Source: Otis tarda | Lineage: Eukaryota > Chordata > Aves > Otidiformes > Otididae | Reading direction: 5' to 3' | Assembly: GCA_026413225.1 (NCBI GenBank) | Contig: CM048553.1 | Location: 116,008,690 to 116,072,689, forward strand | DNA length: 64,000 bases | In this document: one piece after another, positions 1-13,523 of the stretch | Numbering within the stretch: the stretch's first letter is position 1 | Layout: each line of letters starts with the position of its first letter | Notes under the pieces: generated by a model | Database searches by the model: none | Told to the model about the DNA's origin: nothing | What the model saw: the letters and a program-made list of their open reading frames with translations, nothing else | Program-made: the position numbers and the translations under genes

Positions 1-3000
1 TTTGACACTGCTAAAGGCTTTAGCATCTCTCTCTGAGACACACATTCAACAAAGTATTTGAGCACATACAATTTCAGAGTCACAGGTAGACCCATGGAAG
101 ACACTGGGACAATTTCCATAATTAAATAAATGCATACGTTTAGGTCTGGACTCTAAGGAACAGCACATCAAATATGTTGAAAGCTCAGATAAAATAAAGA
201 TTATTGAAGAAATTATTATTCTTTTGATAGACATTAGAGCCCCATAAATTTAGCTCTTTAGTGCAGAAGAAAAAAGAAAATGATCAATATAGCAGTTGCT
301 CCAACGGCAGTTCAGTGAAACTTTGAAAATATTTATTAGATATGTGTTGCTGTTTTCTTAGTTGGATTATCAGAAGCAGCACATAGTATGCCATTAATTT
401 ATTCTGTTTAATGTTTGTTTAAACATAAGGTTTGTAAATTGAGCCTGGCTTCTTAACAAACAATTGATTACATTACTAATAGGTAGCAGAAAGAATACTT
501 TTTTAAAGGCTCCACGTAATCCAAAGGAAGCAAATTAGAGCAAATAACTTACAAATGTGCCAGCCATTTGTAACTCTTTTAAATTTTCCGCTTTCTAAAT
601 GCACAGTAAGATCAGGCTTTTTATTGTTAAATTTATGAGGGAGAAAAAAGTGTCATTCCCAAAGCAAAGACTACTAAATTTGTCTTTATTCTTTTTTTTT
701 TTCCCTTCCCTTTGCTGTTTTAACAGAAGTCTTCAGGTTTATACAAGCAGTCAGTTCTGGTCCTGTCCATGTAAAACAGGAAGACATAACTTCTTATCAC
801 GAAACAGCTAATACCATAAACATATGTTTAAAATACACAACACTAAAAGCCAAAAAATGCTAGCACTGACATATTGTAGAGCAAGGCAAAGTAGCATTTT
901 AATGGCAGCCTTAATTCTGTCTCTGTTCCAGCAATCATTCTCTGTGCACCATATCTGCTATAAACAAAACATGCTTTTTCAGGTGTAGCAATGGGGCACT
1001 CATGATTTCACCTTCAATGACCAACAAGAAATCTGAAAAAACATGCTCCTGCTTTGAAGAAGGTAGAAAGCAATTCAAGGTGGAAAACAATCTATAACCT
1101 TGATCATGGATTCACTTGGTTCTTCTATACATATGCCAAAAGTCCACTGGAAAACATGGAAACCAAAACAACACACAGAATTTTAACACAGGCTTGACTA
1201 CTTTTGCATTTACAATTGTTGCTGTTGCAATAAAACTCAGGGATAAATAGGGTCCTAAGAGTCTGACTAGTCTGGTAGAAACTATGCCATAAAAGTCACT
1301 GGGATGCTTTTCTTTTCTTCTGGTGTTATAACTATGGTGGATAGAAGACCTGACTCCTGTCTACAAAACTTACCTTTGTCTCTTTATAACAGTACTTAAT
1401 TTTTCTGTATACCGCTTTCCCATTTACTAACTGGAGGGAAGGGGGTCTCCTCTGAACCAGATCCAGACTTGAGCTCTCAGTTAGCTCGCAGGAGAGGCTG
1501 ACTAATAAGAAAATTGTTCAATATAATTTCAGTTATTTTAAACATTGCTATGCTCATACAGAATCACTGCTCCATTAGTGCCTGTGCTTCCCATACCTCA
1601 AGACCTGCTGTCGGAGTCACGGCACTGCCATCAGAAAGACAATCACAAAATGGCAGTCCAAGTACCTGCCTCAGGTTTTATATAGTTTTCATGCATTTAG
1701 CTATAAATACATGTTTTCCACTATCTGCACTGCAAAGTAGAACCTCAAAGCCTTGTATTTTACCTCCTGTACCATCATCCAGATGGGTGGGTGTGGTTTT
1801 TATTTTAAAATCTTTATCACTGAAGAAGAGAGGAGAAGAATATTGTCTACTTTCCAAGTAACATGTGGAGCTGCAGTACTGGCAGTGAAAATAATTTTGT
1901 TTTGACTTGCAAAATGAGCACATTTGAGAAAGAAGTCACTGAGGGAGAATAAATGTGAAACACTAAGATATAATTTTTATAGCATTTCTCTTCCGATTAT
2001 AACAGACACTTTTAAAAAAATAACCTTAACAATAATTTTATTTATTGTTTACGTCTACTTCAAGTAAAGCTGAGACATGGGAATGCAGTAAATAGAACCA
2101 ACAACATTTCTGAATATGCTGAAAAAACCTATATTTATATTCAATTGTATAGGACAAATGCAAAGAATAACACAGAGCTTATACTCCTTGTGTATACATG
2201 TGGTCTTTATTTTTTTCATTAACTCAGGCCACTTTACATTTTCACATGTAATTGGCTTAATACATTAAATGTGCTACAGTTGGAAAATGTAAAAAAAAAA
2301 AAGAAAAAGTATTAAACCAGCTTGAATTATTGTAAAAATAGATTTAGCAAGTTGACTTTGATATCTGTTGCAGCTTAGGGACCTGAGGGGATGCAGTAAT
2401 AAAACACAGTACTGGGATAGTGTAAAAATCAGACCAACTTTGCCCCTGGCCTCTTCCTGGTGTGGGAATTTTAGTGGTTAAATTACAACAGTGTGGTAAG
2501 GTCCCTTCCAAAGGGAAATGTAAAACCAGACTCCAGAATACTTTACAATAGCTGCAAGTTTTCATTAAGAAGCAAGTATTTTAGAAGAAACAAGAACTTA
2601 CAAGACCTTCACGAAAACTCGGTCTTCGTGTTATTTGCTTTCATTATTCTTTCTTGTTTCTTCTCCCTCAAACTTTACTACAATAGATCAGATCAACTTA
2701 TCTTTCTAGTTTTATAAAATTGGTAATGGTTAGAGTCCTTAAAAGCTGAGGCCTAAAATAGGTATTATTTATGAAAGCAATGTATTGTATGATATTGGCC
2801 ATGCTTTGAAATATGAGATTTGACCCAAATGATACCTATGGCTCCCTTCCAGCCTAAATTATCTGATGAACCTATTAAAAATCTATAGTTAAAATAATGA
2901 TGATTAAATGAATAAAAAGGATATCTTTTATTGGTCTACATCCAGGCAGGGAGCCTAGAAGCTCTGGAAGTGGTGGCCATAGACCTATATTGTGACCTTG

Positions 3001-5986
3001 TCCCCATGGCCAGGAGTCTGAAGCTTGGCGAACTTCAGTGTTTTGCAGGGTCTGAACCTGAGAGATGGGAAGTTCTACAGAGTGGGCTGTCATGTATTGT
3101 TTCCTCATGCTAGCAACTGTTTGATTAAAGTTGAGCCTCTCGGAGGCGTACCAAAAAATATTGTCAGGACATCCTCGCCTTAATTTGTGTTCCTCTATCT
3201 TCACTAAGGTTAAAGACATGCTAATGGCAGCACAAATCAGGCTAGAAGTGGGGAAAAACTCCCACATTTCTGACTCAGGAAACACTCAGAATGTAGTTAT
3301 GAAACTGAATCTGTACATAAGCACTTTGGATTTTGTTTTCTTCTATGACTGAAGTGATAGCAAAAGAACCAGGAACAAGCTAAATTTTGAAATACACAAA
3401 AGGAACAAAAGTATTGCTCATTGCTTCTCAGTTGTAGTATTCAGTTTTGTTTAGCTTTACCTTGATTAAAGAATTGTAAAATAAATCTAAGTATCAGTCA
3501 AAATCAAAGCTTAGAAATCAAAATGATGGTCTTTTTGATGAATTTGTGTTGGTGAACACAGAGGTGGGGAAGGGATAAAGGAGAGATAGAAAGGAAAGAA
3601 AAGACCAAGTTTTCATGAACATTCATTAATTCTAATCACTTAAATTGGAAAAAAAAAAGGAAATATTGACACTTTTAATTGTAAATAAAATGGCTTTAGC
3701 TTTCAGTAAAAACTTTAATTTTTTTTTTTTTTGTTAAAAACACTAAGAATTTTTAGCTGTATGAACTGTATTTTTCACTTTTTGGAAAATACAAGTTCCC
3801 TGGGAAAATAAAGCTTTCCTTTTTTTTCAACAAAAATGTTTTGATGAAGATATTTTAATTAGCTTCAACATATAGGCTCCAGCTACTTAACTGTTAACAC
3901 TCTGTGATCCCAGTGACATACATTATGTTGAGTGACATGAGCAAATTGTACTCCCTAATGTGATGCATTGTACTGAGCATCTCTTATGAACAGGAGATAC
4001 ACATATATACTTTAGGATGTATCACTAACAATTCTCATTATATGTGGACTCAACGTATATTTTTCTGATGCAGCACCTTTTGAAAGATTTGCTGAAAAGG
4101 TGTGAGGAAGAAGTCTCAATGCATCGTAAAAACTGGGAAATGACCCTTAAGCATAACAAAAGGAGACCAGAACTTTTGCAAACAGGAAAAGCAGACATGT
4201 AATATAGAAAGCCTAGAACATTAGTATAGACGCCTTGAAAAACCATAGGGATAACTGACTTGCTTCAGCTAAATAAACAGCCATCCCTGAATATCCTGCC
4301 TCCAGTCATCATCCTGAGGGCTGTAGATCTTCCAGTGGTGTCATGTCTGCTAGTCCCATGTGGATACCTTTTATACCCTAAGATACTTCAGACTGTAGTA
4401 CACACCTATATTTGGGCAACTGAAACAAGTTAAGAGAACTTGGGGAGAAAGAAAGTTAATGCAAGATGGGATGCAAACACTCTTTGGATCTGGGGAACAG
4501 TGTAGCCAGTGTATTCCCCAGCAACTGGGGAATACAAAAGAAAGTTTCAGTAAGTTCTGGTGACATTGGTACAAGTCTCTGTCAGTTAGTTCTGTTCTTT
4601 CTTTCTGATAAATCTCCTCCTCAACTAAGTTTTTTTTCTAAGCCTAGTAGCATCAATCTTTGACTCCTCCTTTGAATAACCCCAAAATTGTTCAGGTAGT
4701 ATATGTAAAAAAATGTTCTCCAAGCATCTCTTACTTGTTTCTCATGTACTTACCCTACCTGATCATACCTACTTAATTTACCATACTTTTTTTTTCCATT
4801 TATTAATCACCAATTTGTTAAGTGTTTTGATGTATCAAGGAGAAATAATTCCCTGATTGGCATACCTTATACTTGATCATTTTTACTCTGTTTTGAAATA
4901 TAATTCTGTTTTAGAAATCATGTATTCATCTTATAAATACAGAGTTAACATTACTTAATAATTACTGGTTCTTTGATAAAAAAAAAAAGAGAAAGTGATC
5001 CAAACATGATGAGGTGTTTGCTCTCCAAAGCAAATTAATTTGCACTTTTTGTTATTTTCTGATGTTTATGTGATTTAGAATCCAACTATCCAAAATTTCT
5101 GTTTTTATCTTCTTTAAAGATTAGAACCAAGAGAGTAACTCAACATGTACACAGACAAAAATCTGAATTGGGACACGTTTTTTTCAGTGTTCATAAAACA
5201 GGAACATTCACAAAACTGATTTTGCAGGAGTTCACAAAAAATAAGAAGTGTTGAGGGAACTAAGTCTAAACTTGATATTTGTGAATAAAATCAAATAATT
5301 TGTTGCATGGTCATCCAACCAAAGATATAATACTGGTTGATTCATCTGGACAGTCACAATGAGACAGCATAGACCAATAGCCAAATTTCAAGTCATGTAT
5401 AATAAGCTTTAAAGATGTTCAGCAAATCGACTCAAATAACAAATGCCATTCATTAATAAAATCATGCCTTTTAACGAATTTCATGACTATCAAAATAAAT
5501 GCATTCCTTTGTGACACTTTTTTTCTTTTGAATGGTAATGGCTTGGCTTACATTTAGCCTCATAAGAACTGTGGGGGCTTTAGGTTTAAATAGGTGAGTG
5601 TTTAGCCCCTTTTATTCCCCCTCAGCTCTTCAAGTTAATCCTCGTAACCAGCTGAAATGGTGGAAGAGGTCAGCATGCCTCACACCCCGCCAGTTAGCTG
5701 TTACTATCCTGCTGCTGGAGAGTAGCACCTCTCTTGGACAGCTGGAGAACAGAACATTCATCTGCACCTCCTTCGTTCCACTTCAGCTAACAGATGTATG
5801 TTGAGGGATTCTATATTTTAACTCTACTGAGATTTGCTATGTTTTTTCCTTATCTGTCCCCTGGAGGAGCCACAGGCTGACAGCTCCAGATGTGGTTAGT
5901 AAAGGTGGAGAATCTGGCCCACTAGTGATCTGTACTGGAGCCATGAGAGCGTTTCCAAGACTGTGACTAGGAGGTGGCCAAATGCT
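1..5986. other. AT-rich noncoding DNA, no gene recognised
   Basis: All frames are broken by frequent stops and the short open frames show no domain or composition suggesting a protein. The longest (136 codons, minus strand, 2875-3285) has no recognisable motif and no flanking splice or start context. The segment contains scattered poly(T)/poly(A) runs (about 691-704, 2290-2303, 3718-3732, 4979-4988) and one perfect hairpin, listed separately. No CR1, LTR or tRNA sequence was seen here. It reads as intergenic or intronic vertebrate DNA. Confidence 0.7.
4511..4535. repeat. Perfect 11-bp inverted repeat (hairpin)
   Basis: GTATTCCCCAG (4511-4521) and CTGGGGAATAC (4525-4535) are exact reverse complements separated by the 3-nt loop CAA. 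A further CTGGGGAACA copy just upstream (about 4489-4498) could pair with the same TTCCCCAG arm, so two alternative stems share one arm. It is too short for a typical pre-miRNA. The function is unknown. Confidence 0.7.
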
Positions 5987-6255
5987 TTAAGGGATCCTCA
6001 ATTCTTCATTTGCTAAAACTGTCCTGGCAACCTTGTTCCTCAGTTCTAAATTCTCATTTAGGACATATTTTCCTTCTTCTGCACACACATATTTATTCCA
6101 TATTTTTTCCTGTAATAATCTAAGCATTTTGTCAGAAGGCTTGTCCATATGGTCTTTTAAAAATGTTTTTATTGCTCTTGTTAAATCCAAGGTATTTTTC
6201 TCTTTCTTGGCTGAGATTTTAATTAGTGCTGTGACATAAACCTTCCAAGTGCTTG
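5987..6255 (-). CDS. Candidate terminal exon or pseudogene fragment, unidentified protein
   Basis: On the minus strand a frame stays open for about 90 codons from just after an in-frame TAA near 6271-6273 to a TAA at 5987-5989. If it is an exon, a CAG at 6258-6256 is a possible splice acceptor, but it lacks a good pyrimidine tract. The predicted peptide looks like a real soluble, mostly helical protein: K, E and L are well spread, there is one Pro-Ser-Asp turn, it includes the stretch LLQEKIWNKYV and it ends in NEELRIP. Other chance frames in this AT-rich DNA do not look like this. I do not recognise the family. Third-position GC is low, like the background, so coding is not proven. It could be a true last exon, a decayed retrocopy fragment or chance. 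Confidence 0.25.
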
Positions 6256-9200
6256 CTGTTTGTTTACTTTACAAGGAGCCTCTATTACTGTAAAAAAAAC
6301 CCCAACTCTCTAATTTGTTTATGTCTTGCACTGTTTTCTATCTTATAAAAATGAGGCACTTAATTTCTATCACATTGATTTAGGCCTAATTATATCCACC
6401 TTGACTGGTAATGACTTTTTTTTTTCTTTTGTTTCGTGCCCTGTTCCATGCTCTCCAGACATAGCCAGTTTTCCAGAAAGTAAAATAGGGGCTGATGAGA
6501 AGATGTCATTTTCTCCTAGAGGGCTGATATCTCTACAGACTCACTCTGGAGTTCACTCTGTTCACTCTGGAGTAACATCACAAAACTCAATGAAATTGCT
6601 GTAGGGCCACATCTGGCTCCAGAAGTCAATTAAACCACTCTTGTTACATGGGTCTGCTTCTGCTTTCATTCCTCATATACCTCTTAAGTTTGCTGAGTGC
6701 ATAGTAGTAACCTGATTCCAGTTACCCTTGTTGTACTTACTGCTTGATGCATTCCTGTTAGTTTAATAACTAAATGGCAGAAGGGAAGGAAGAAGAGAAA
6801 GGAAGAATCCTTCTTGTCCTGCGATGCACACGGTTCTGAGTGTGGACAGAAAGCTCGTCCTCCTCTTACACCCTACTTGACATGGATGGCAGGAGGAAGC
6901 GGCAAAATAGGTGAAGGGCTGTGGGAAAGGATGAGGTTGTGGATGATGAGGTCAAGCAACTGCACAACAGCACCCAGATCCTCAGAACTACATACATTTC
7001 CTTTTTAAATCAATTTGTCCTTGTGATCTCGGTTATCGCAAAGCAATGAAAAGCTAAAGGGTTCATTTCTTAAAAAAACCCCCACACATCAAATCAAATG
7101 GAACCAGACGCTAAGTAATCCCTGCTTCTACATTTTATAACAATAAAATAGATTTCAGAGCTCATAAAAACAAACTCCCGGTATTACTGAGGAAGATTGA
7201 CAGATAGGAAGAGATTTCAGCCAAAATACTTCCACTGCAAACATCACTCTGACTTCTTTTCCCAGAGCAAGGCAATTAAATTTGGAAACAAGTAACCTGC
7301 TATGCTCTCTTATTTACGCAGCTGATCGAGGTCATTTGATCAGTAACCCTCCCTGCATTTGATCCACTAAAATCCCTTACGAAATTTATAAAATCCAGCT
7401 CCCTTTGTTCTTTTGATTCAGCTGCAGCCACTCAGAAGTCGTTCTTGTATGAAAACAGGGACAATTCTTTAGCATAAGCACCAGATGAGAGTATAAATGT
7501 GGTAACCACCCTGGAGGCGAGGAACGCTGGGCCCGTTCTCAGAGGTCTTCAAACACACGCTCAGAATAGCCTGCAGACCTTGTGCGAAGCTGATCTTCGA
7601 ATGATGGGGCTTGTCTGAGGATGAAAGTGGGCACTGTTATGCATAATTAAAGAGAAGGTAGAAATTATTTAAATATTTATTTTTAATGGGAAAAATATTA
7701 CTTTAGTACACTTTTTTATTCACTACAAAGAAACCTTTAGACTGTGTACTAAAAGTGATACTTTCACTGACATTCACACTAGACTGGGACCAGATATGAG
7801 CGACTTTCAACAACACTAGGTATAATTGATTTATGTAATGTCATTCTTAGCTGTAAATAATAAAAATAATGCAACAAATTCAACTATTTGAGGTTCTGCT
7901 GTTATTTTATCTCCTGAATACTGGTTTTAGCTGTATCCTGTCCCCTCAGCAGCATGAGATTCTTTCTTTGCAGTTGAGAGAATTCCTAGGGACTTCAAAC
8001 TACACACACTTGCTTTTATTCACTTAAAACTGAAACCTACAAACAACAGGAGAGAGGAGTGCCGTCTCTTCAACTGCATGGGTTTTTGTGTCGTGAATTC
8101 ACCCGGAGGAACGGAGTTTTAAACAGACATTCATTGTATGGCAGAAGTGCTGGTGGCTCTGTGTAATACTATTGTGATGGTGTGGGGGCATCCCAGTGGT
8201 AAGTCCAAGCTGGAAGTATACTGCTGGCGACTTACACTGAACAAAGAAATTGGAAGGGAATGTTCTTGTGGGATTTGCAGACCTGCTGTTTTTGCTAACC
8301 TAAATTCTGTATATGCACTTGCCTGGAGATGACTGTAGTTGGCATGCATTATTAAGCATGATATGGAATTGGGAAAAAAAATACATTTATGGGTTTTCTG
8401 CTACCTTTGAAAATGAAGGGTCCAGATAAACCATACAGACACCAATGTAGTCATGTAGCGTTGAGATGGAACAGCAGATACTGGAAGGAGCGTCACAGGC
8501 TTGTAACTTTGGCTCCATTTGTGTTATTTAGCACTCAGGTAAGCGCTAGTGTGACACCAATCAAGCAAAGCAAACAAAGAGACTAAAAGCAGCCTGTGCT
8601 GGGGCTGAGTGCCTGCTATCAAAACAGGGAAGTAGAACTTGACTCTTAGGTACCTGATGGGCTATGCCACATCACATCAGGCAGTAACACAACTAGATGT
8701 GTCGGTCTGATAAACTGTTGGGCTACAACATGGTCGGTCAAAAGCTAAAGGGAGTAAGAAAAAGAAGGCGGCAGCAAACGTTGTCCTGTCTCCTTGCATC
8801 AAGATCCCTTCTTGTATTTGGGCAGTTTGTTGTTCTTCAATCAAGCATGTTGAATTAACATAAATAGAGAGTAGCCAGGATAAAAAGATTAAACAAACCT
8901 ACTAGCTCCCTGTGTGCTTTTTCATGGTGGAAAATAGGTGACTAGCAGCTCAATGACACTATAAAAACTATTTACTCCCTGAGTGATTGGGCTAGTTATA
9001 TTTGTACCTGCAGGATACTCAAACAACCTTTTTGAATGTATGAAAGGTCACATGCAATCCTGCAGAATCAAAGTTGTCGCTATTGCTTCTGGTTTGTTCT
9101 GTGGTGGATATGATGAAAAGCTTGCATGGATGTCATTTTTCCCCTCCGTTCTAACAAACTGTGACATTTACTAGACTATTCACATACTTTGAATAAACTT

Positions 9201-12200
9201 GGCCCACTGAGTTTGTAAATCATATCAATATTTAAATTGAATGGTTAAGTTCAGTAAATGGTACCAAAATGACACGGATACATACAACCTCTTGTGAACT
9301 GCTATAGATAGGGATCTGCAGTTTTGTGAACACTTTTTATTTGCTTTAAACAAATCGCATCCTGTTTCCAAATACCTATCACAAAAGATGTTTCTGGAAG
9401 ACTGCCTTTTACCTTCAAAGACCTCTCAGGATGCTTGATCTTTAAATGAAGCCTTCCATTACCTTTATATAAACAGTAGGTCTCAGGCATTTTGCTTTTC
9501 TTCAAAGTGGCACTGTTTTAAATAATGAACAGCTGCCCAGAGCAATGGCAGAGGCTTATTTGTGGTTGTGTATTTGTCTGTCTGATCATTATTTCTGCTC
9601 TTTGGCCATCTCTAACCCGGCAGGTACAAATAAATCCTCAGGGCTTAAAACCTTCCTACAAGTTATTTTCTCCAGTCACCTGTCAACAGCATCTTTTTTT
9701 TTTCCTTTTTTCTGTTTTTTTTTCTTTCCAATGCATGATGTACACTGTTGTTTTTTTTTTTTTTAATAAAAACAGACCAAGCTATTGACATCCAGTGACT
9801 TTATTTCTGTCTCTCTTTGACTATCATTTCTGTGAATATAACTTGATGCTCTACAGATAGTAGAGTTGGAAAACACATAGGGAAAAAGCATGTTGCTCAA
9901 TATTCTTAAGAACAAAGAGAAAAAGGACTAGCACAGCAGTAAAATGGCTACTTCTTTTAATTGTTCAGCTTTCTAAATGCCATGGCAGTAGAAAAGGAAA
10001 GGGTATATGCATCAATGATGAGCAATAATAAAAAAATGTCATACGTAAACACTATGCCTAATAATGGCACTTCTGCATATCCTGAACCTGATCTGCAGCT
10101 GGTGCAAGTAAGAATAGTTCAATTGAAATCAACATATCATTTTCATTCCTGGCAGAAATAGCACATTCCATGAATCAGCGGTAGATTTTGTATACTTGAA
10201 TAAAGAAAGACTTCTGATTATACAACTTTTAATGCTACCATATTTATACTTTGTGTGGTTATTAAAGTATTGAAACCAGGAGAACATATTCTGCAGATTT
10301 GACTTAAGAGTGAGTCTCCAGTATTCTCCTGGGATTTGATCCCTTGTGTCTAGGATTCTCACTGGGCCAGATACCAGAGTAACTGGGCTTAACACATGTT
10401 TTGATGTGTATTAGAGAGACCCTCTGTATCTGTTAACAAACTTCTTGTGTACCTGGGAAGTTAGAATTGTTTGGTGTGATGATTTGTTAAAGTGGAAAGT
10501 TCTCGTGAAAGTGCTCCTCCTTTGCCTTTCATCAGCAAAGTTAATGGGAACAGAAGGGAGAAAATAGTTTAAAGGGGTAAGTAGTCCCTAGCGTATTGAG
10601 GCTGGGAGACCACATGTCAGCATGCTGCTCTGAGGGGACTCCCACATCCCCAGTTCAAAGCCCTAACAGGGACTCTGCTATGTGAGTTCCTTCTTTCTCC
10701 ACACTTGCTTTTTAAGAATTTAGTTTTATTTTAGAGGAGATGAGGAGATTTCAAAATACTAACCAGATTTTGGTTTTCTGAAGCTCAATTACTGCTGTTT
10801 CAGAGAAGGAAAACTGCAAAGGATCTTTTCATCAGCAATAGTTGCATTGCTGCAGAACATGCTTGCAAATCATCTAGTTCTTAAACCACTGAATTTTCCT
10901 TTCATTTGGATTCAGTAGCTGCTCTGTGAGATTACGGATAGATGGTATTTGATTTTTTCCTATAATATGGGAGGCTTGCAAGTGTGTTTTCTTTAAAGTT
11001 AACCTTTCGATGTTATCTCAAAACTCTGCAGATGTGAAGTTCCAGTGAGCTTGTCACACAAAGCCTGATATAACCTGAATTTAATTCTGGAAGTTATTGA
11101 TCAGTTTTCAAACACTTCATCTCAATGTACTGAGAATGATTTTCTTTGTAATTAGATCCCATGAGATGACTTTTCCCTGAAAATTTGCTGGTAAGTGACA
11201 TAGCAAATTAATTAATTTAAATATCCTAACCATATTCTAAATCCACCAAGTGATTACGTATCTTAATTGAAGTATTAACATTTTTTGAATGGCTAAAATA
11301 TTAATTAGTGAGTAATACGGTTTATGCTTGACAGACTATGATACTTATTTATGTGACTAGATTTGATTTAATAAGAAAAAATCTTGGCTTCTTACAAGTA
11401 AACTAGAATAATTAGAAATACATTAAAAATAAAGGTCAATTTTCAACAGAAATAGGGAAAGCTAGAATTGGTCAGATGATATAAATACTTCAATATTATT
11501 GATGATTATTCAGACAATTGCCTGGCAATTTTGGAAGTGTACAAAGACACAAAACTTTCAGAAGTCTGTTCACAAATCGATATTAATCTTTTAAATTCTC
11601 CTGGAAGTATCATATGCTGTAAATTGTAACCCTCTGCTCTTTATTCTTTAGCTCTAATGTTTCAGTTATCCACGTGAAAGAAGAAATATTGTGATATGAC
11701 CAAGGCTTTGACTATAAAAACTACTAAATAATCAGAAAGAATACATCTTAAACAGATACTATGTTGAACACTGTTTATCTCAAAAGTGTGCTTATCGAGA
11801 TCAGCATTGACTATCACAATTCATGACTAAGTAGGGTATAAATTTACAGAGATTAATTTAAAACTTCATAATCTGGATTGTTGTAACAGTTCCTTAGTAA
11901 AGCAGAAAATAAATTACACAAAGTTTATTCTTCATAGGAAAAAAAGAAAAAGTGGAACCGAAGCTCCCACTATATACTTAAATTCTTTTAATACTGCAGC
12001 AACTGGAGTAACATTTTATGGAAGCGCATGTGTCTCAATAGGCAAATTACCCCTTTATAAACCTTCTAGTGACTTCACAAAACATGTCAGGAAAAAATCT
12101 GATGTTTCCTTTTCTGTCTGGATCACATTAAAGTTCTGCATATTAAACTGTCAATTCAAGCGAAAGTATTCCAGATTTCACCTATTTGAGCTTTCTTAAA

Positions 12201-13067
12201 GTGTTACCTTTGTGGCTGTCTGTTTTGGTGCTTCAGATTTTGTGCTGGGAAATAAAAATGGCTCAGAACTTGAGAATAAAATAATGAATTAATAAAAGAA
12301 AGAGGAGGATTCTGTCCCTGCTTATACTTCAGGAGATCTAGGTTATGATTTTTAGAATTTTGAAAGTTTCAGGCAATTTTTTTGCTGATAAGAACACACT
12401 CTCTTTGAAAAAAATAATTGCAGCTTCATGGGTCCTGAGAAATTCTAATAGAAATAAATGGTGATATCACTGAATTAACAACCAGAAAAGAAGTGCCCTT
12501 TAATTGCAAGAAACCACTTTACTTCTCTTTAGCTACTGAGCACATGGTATCTAAATGAGCATATCAAGAATGCTCTTGTTCTATTGGAAGTCATAGACAG
12601 TTACTTGATAAGGGCAGTACAAAAGCAGGAACAGTTTCCAAAGGGTAGAACATTTAATGTTCTTCCTTTTAGATTTACCTAATTCATCTCTGAATGCAAT
12701 TCATCCCAGCACATACATATGTATCAGTAAGAGATCAAGTGTGTTTTGATCTAGACCCAGTCAAATCCCATTGCTTCTGCTAGAGCTGGATATCATGTTA
12801 GCAAAGGTCTGTGTATGAATATCGGCAAATGAATATTTGCAAATGGTAGCCATGCTCAAATATTACCTAGACGACTAGTCCAGACCTTACCAGCTCAAAA
12901 CTGAATCTATAATTTATTTTCCTATCCTATGTAGAATTATGGCAATGTTCAAAAGCAAATTCATAGCTCCTCTCTGTGCTCTGTTCTCCCTACATGATTA
13001 TGCAAAGTTTATATCTGACGAATTAAAATTAGAAGCTGCAAAATAACCTATTTCTAGATTAGACTTA
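6256..13067. other. Noncoding DNA with a GC-richer, possibly conserved patch
   Basis: No gene recognised. The patch around 7290-7640 is more mixed in composition than its surroundings and packs many transcription-factor-like words (TTTGATCAGT, CTTTGTTC, a CAGCTG E-box), so it is a weak candidate for a conserved noncoding element. A good donor-like CAG|GTAAGC occurs at about 8536-8545 but no convincing exon was found upstream of it. Small local duplications of TTCACTCTG occur at about 6540-6573. Poly(T) tracts lie at about 9692-9724 and 9750-9763. No transposon was recognised. Confidence 0.6.
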
Positions 13068-13090
13068 AATGAATGAATGAATGAATAAAT
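13068..13090. repeat. (TGAA)n-type microsatellite
   Basis: A run of about five GAAT tetranucleotide units ends in a degenerate AATAAAT. It is a short simple repeat in AT-rich DNA. Confidence 0.8.
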
Positions 13091-13497
13091 CAAGTAATGA
13101 ACCAACATCAGGAAATAAAAAAAAAAAAAGCAGCTAAGAATGATTGGAGTGAAGAAAAAGAATCTGCAAAATTATTGCCTTACATTGGTATAAAATGAAA
13201 GAATAGCCCAGTAAATCACTGCCCAGTTCTCACCTTCTGCCTCAAAGTGTCTATTCATTTTTCCTACAACTGCTATTCAAAATGCTAGGTGATAAGGACT
13301 TTTCTTAAAAACACACTTCAAGGTGAAGGTGTATCATGATGTTAACAAATAATATTGTACAAATCCTGCTAAATAAACTAAATGCCTCTATTCTTTGAGT
13401 GAGATTTGCAAATTATTTTTCCCAGGCACAGATATTTCCTCACTTATTTTATTCCACTTCCAGACTAATGTTACTGTTACATCACACCCTCTGACAT

Positions 13498-13523
13498 ATT
13501 AATTAATTAATTTATTTATTTAT
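13498..13523. repeat. (ATTA)n/(TTTA)n simple repeat
   Basis: ATTAATTAATTA passes directly into TTTATTTATTTAT. This compound tetranucleotide repeat has no associated gene. Confidence 0.8.

Noticed and set aside
2875..3285. 136-codon minus-strand open frame
   Set aside because: No domain, no start or splice context, and an unremarkable sequence ending in a hydrophobic AT-rich tail; probably chance.
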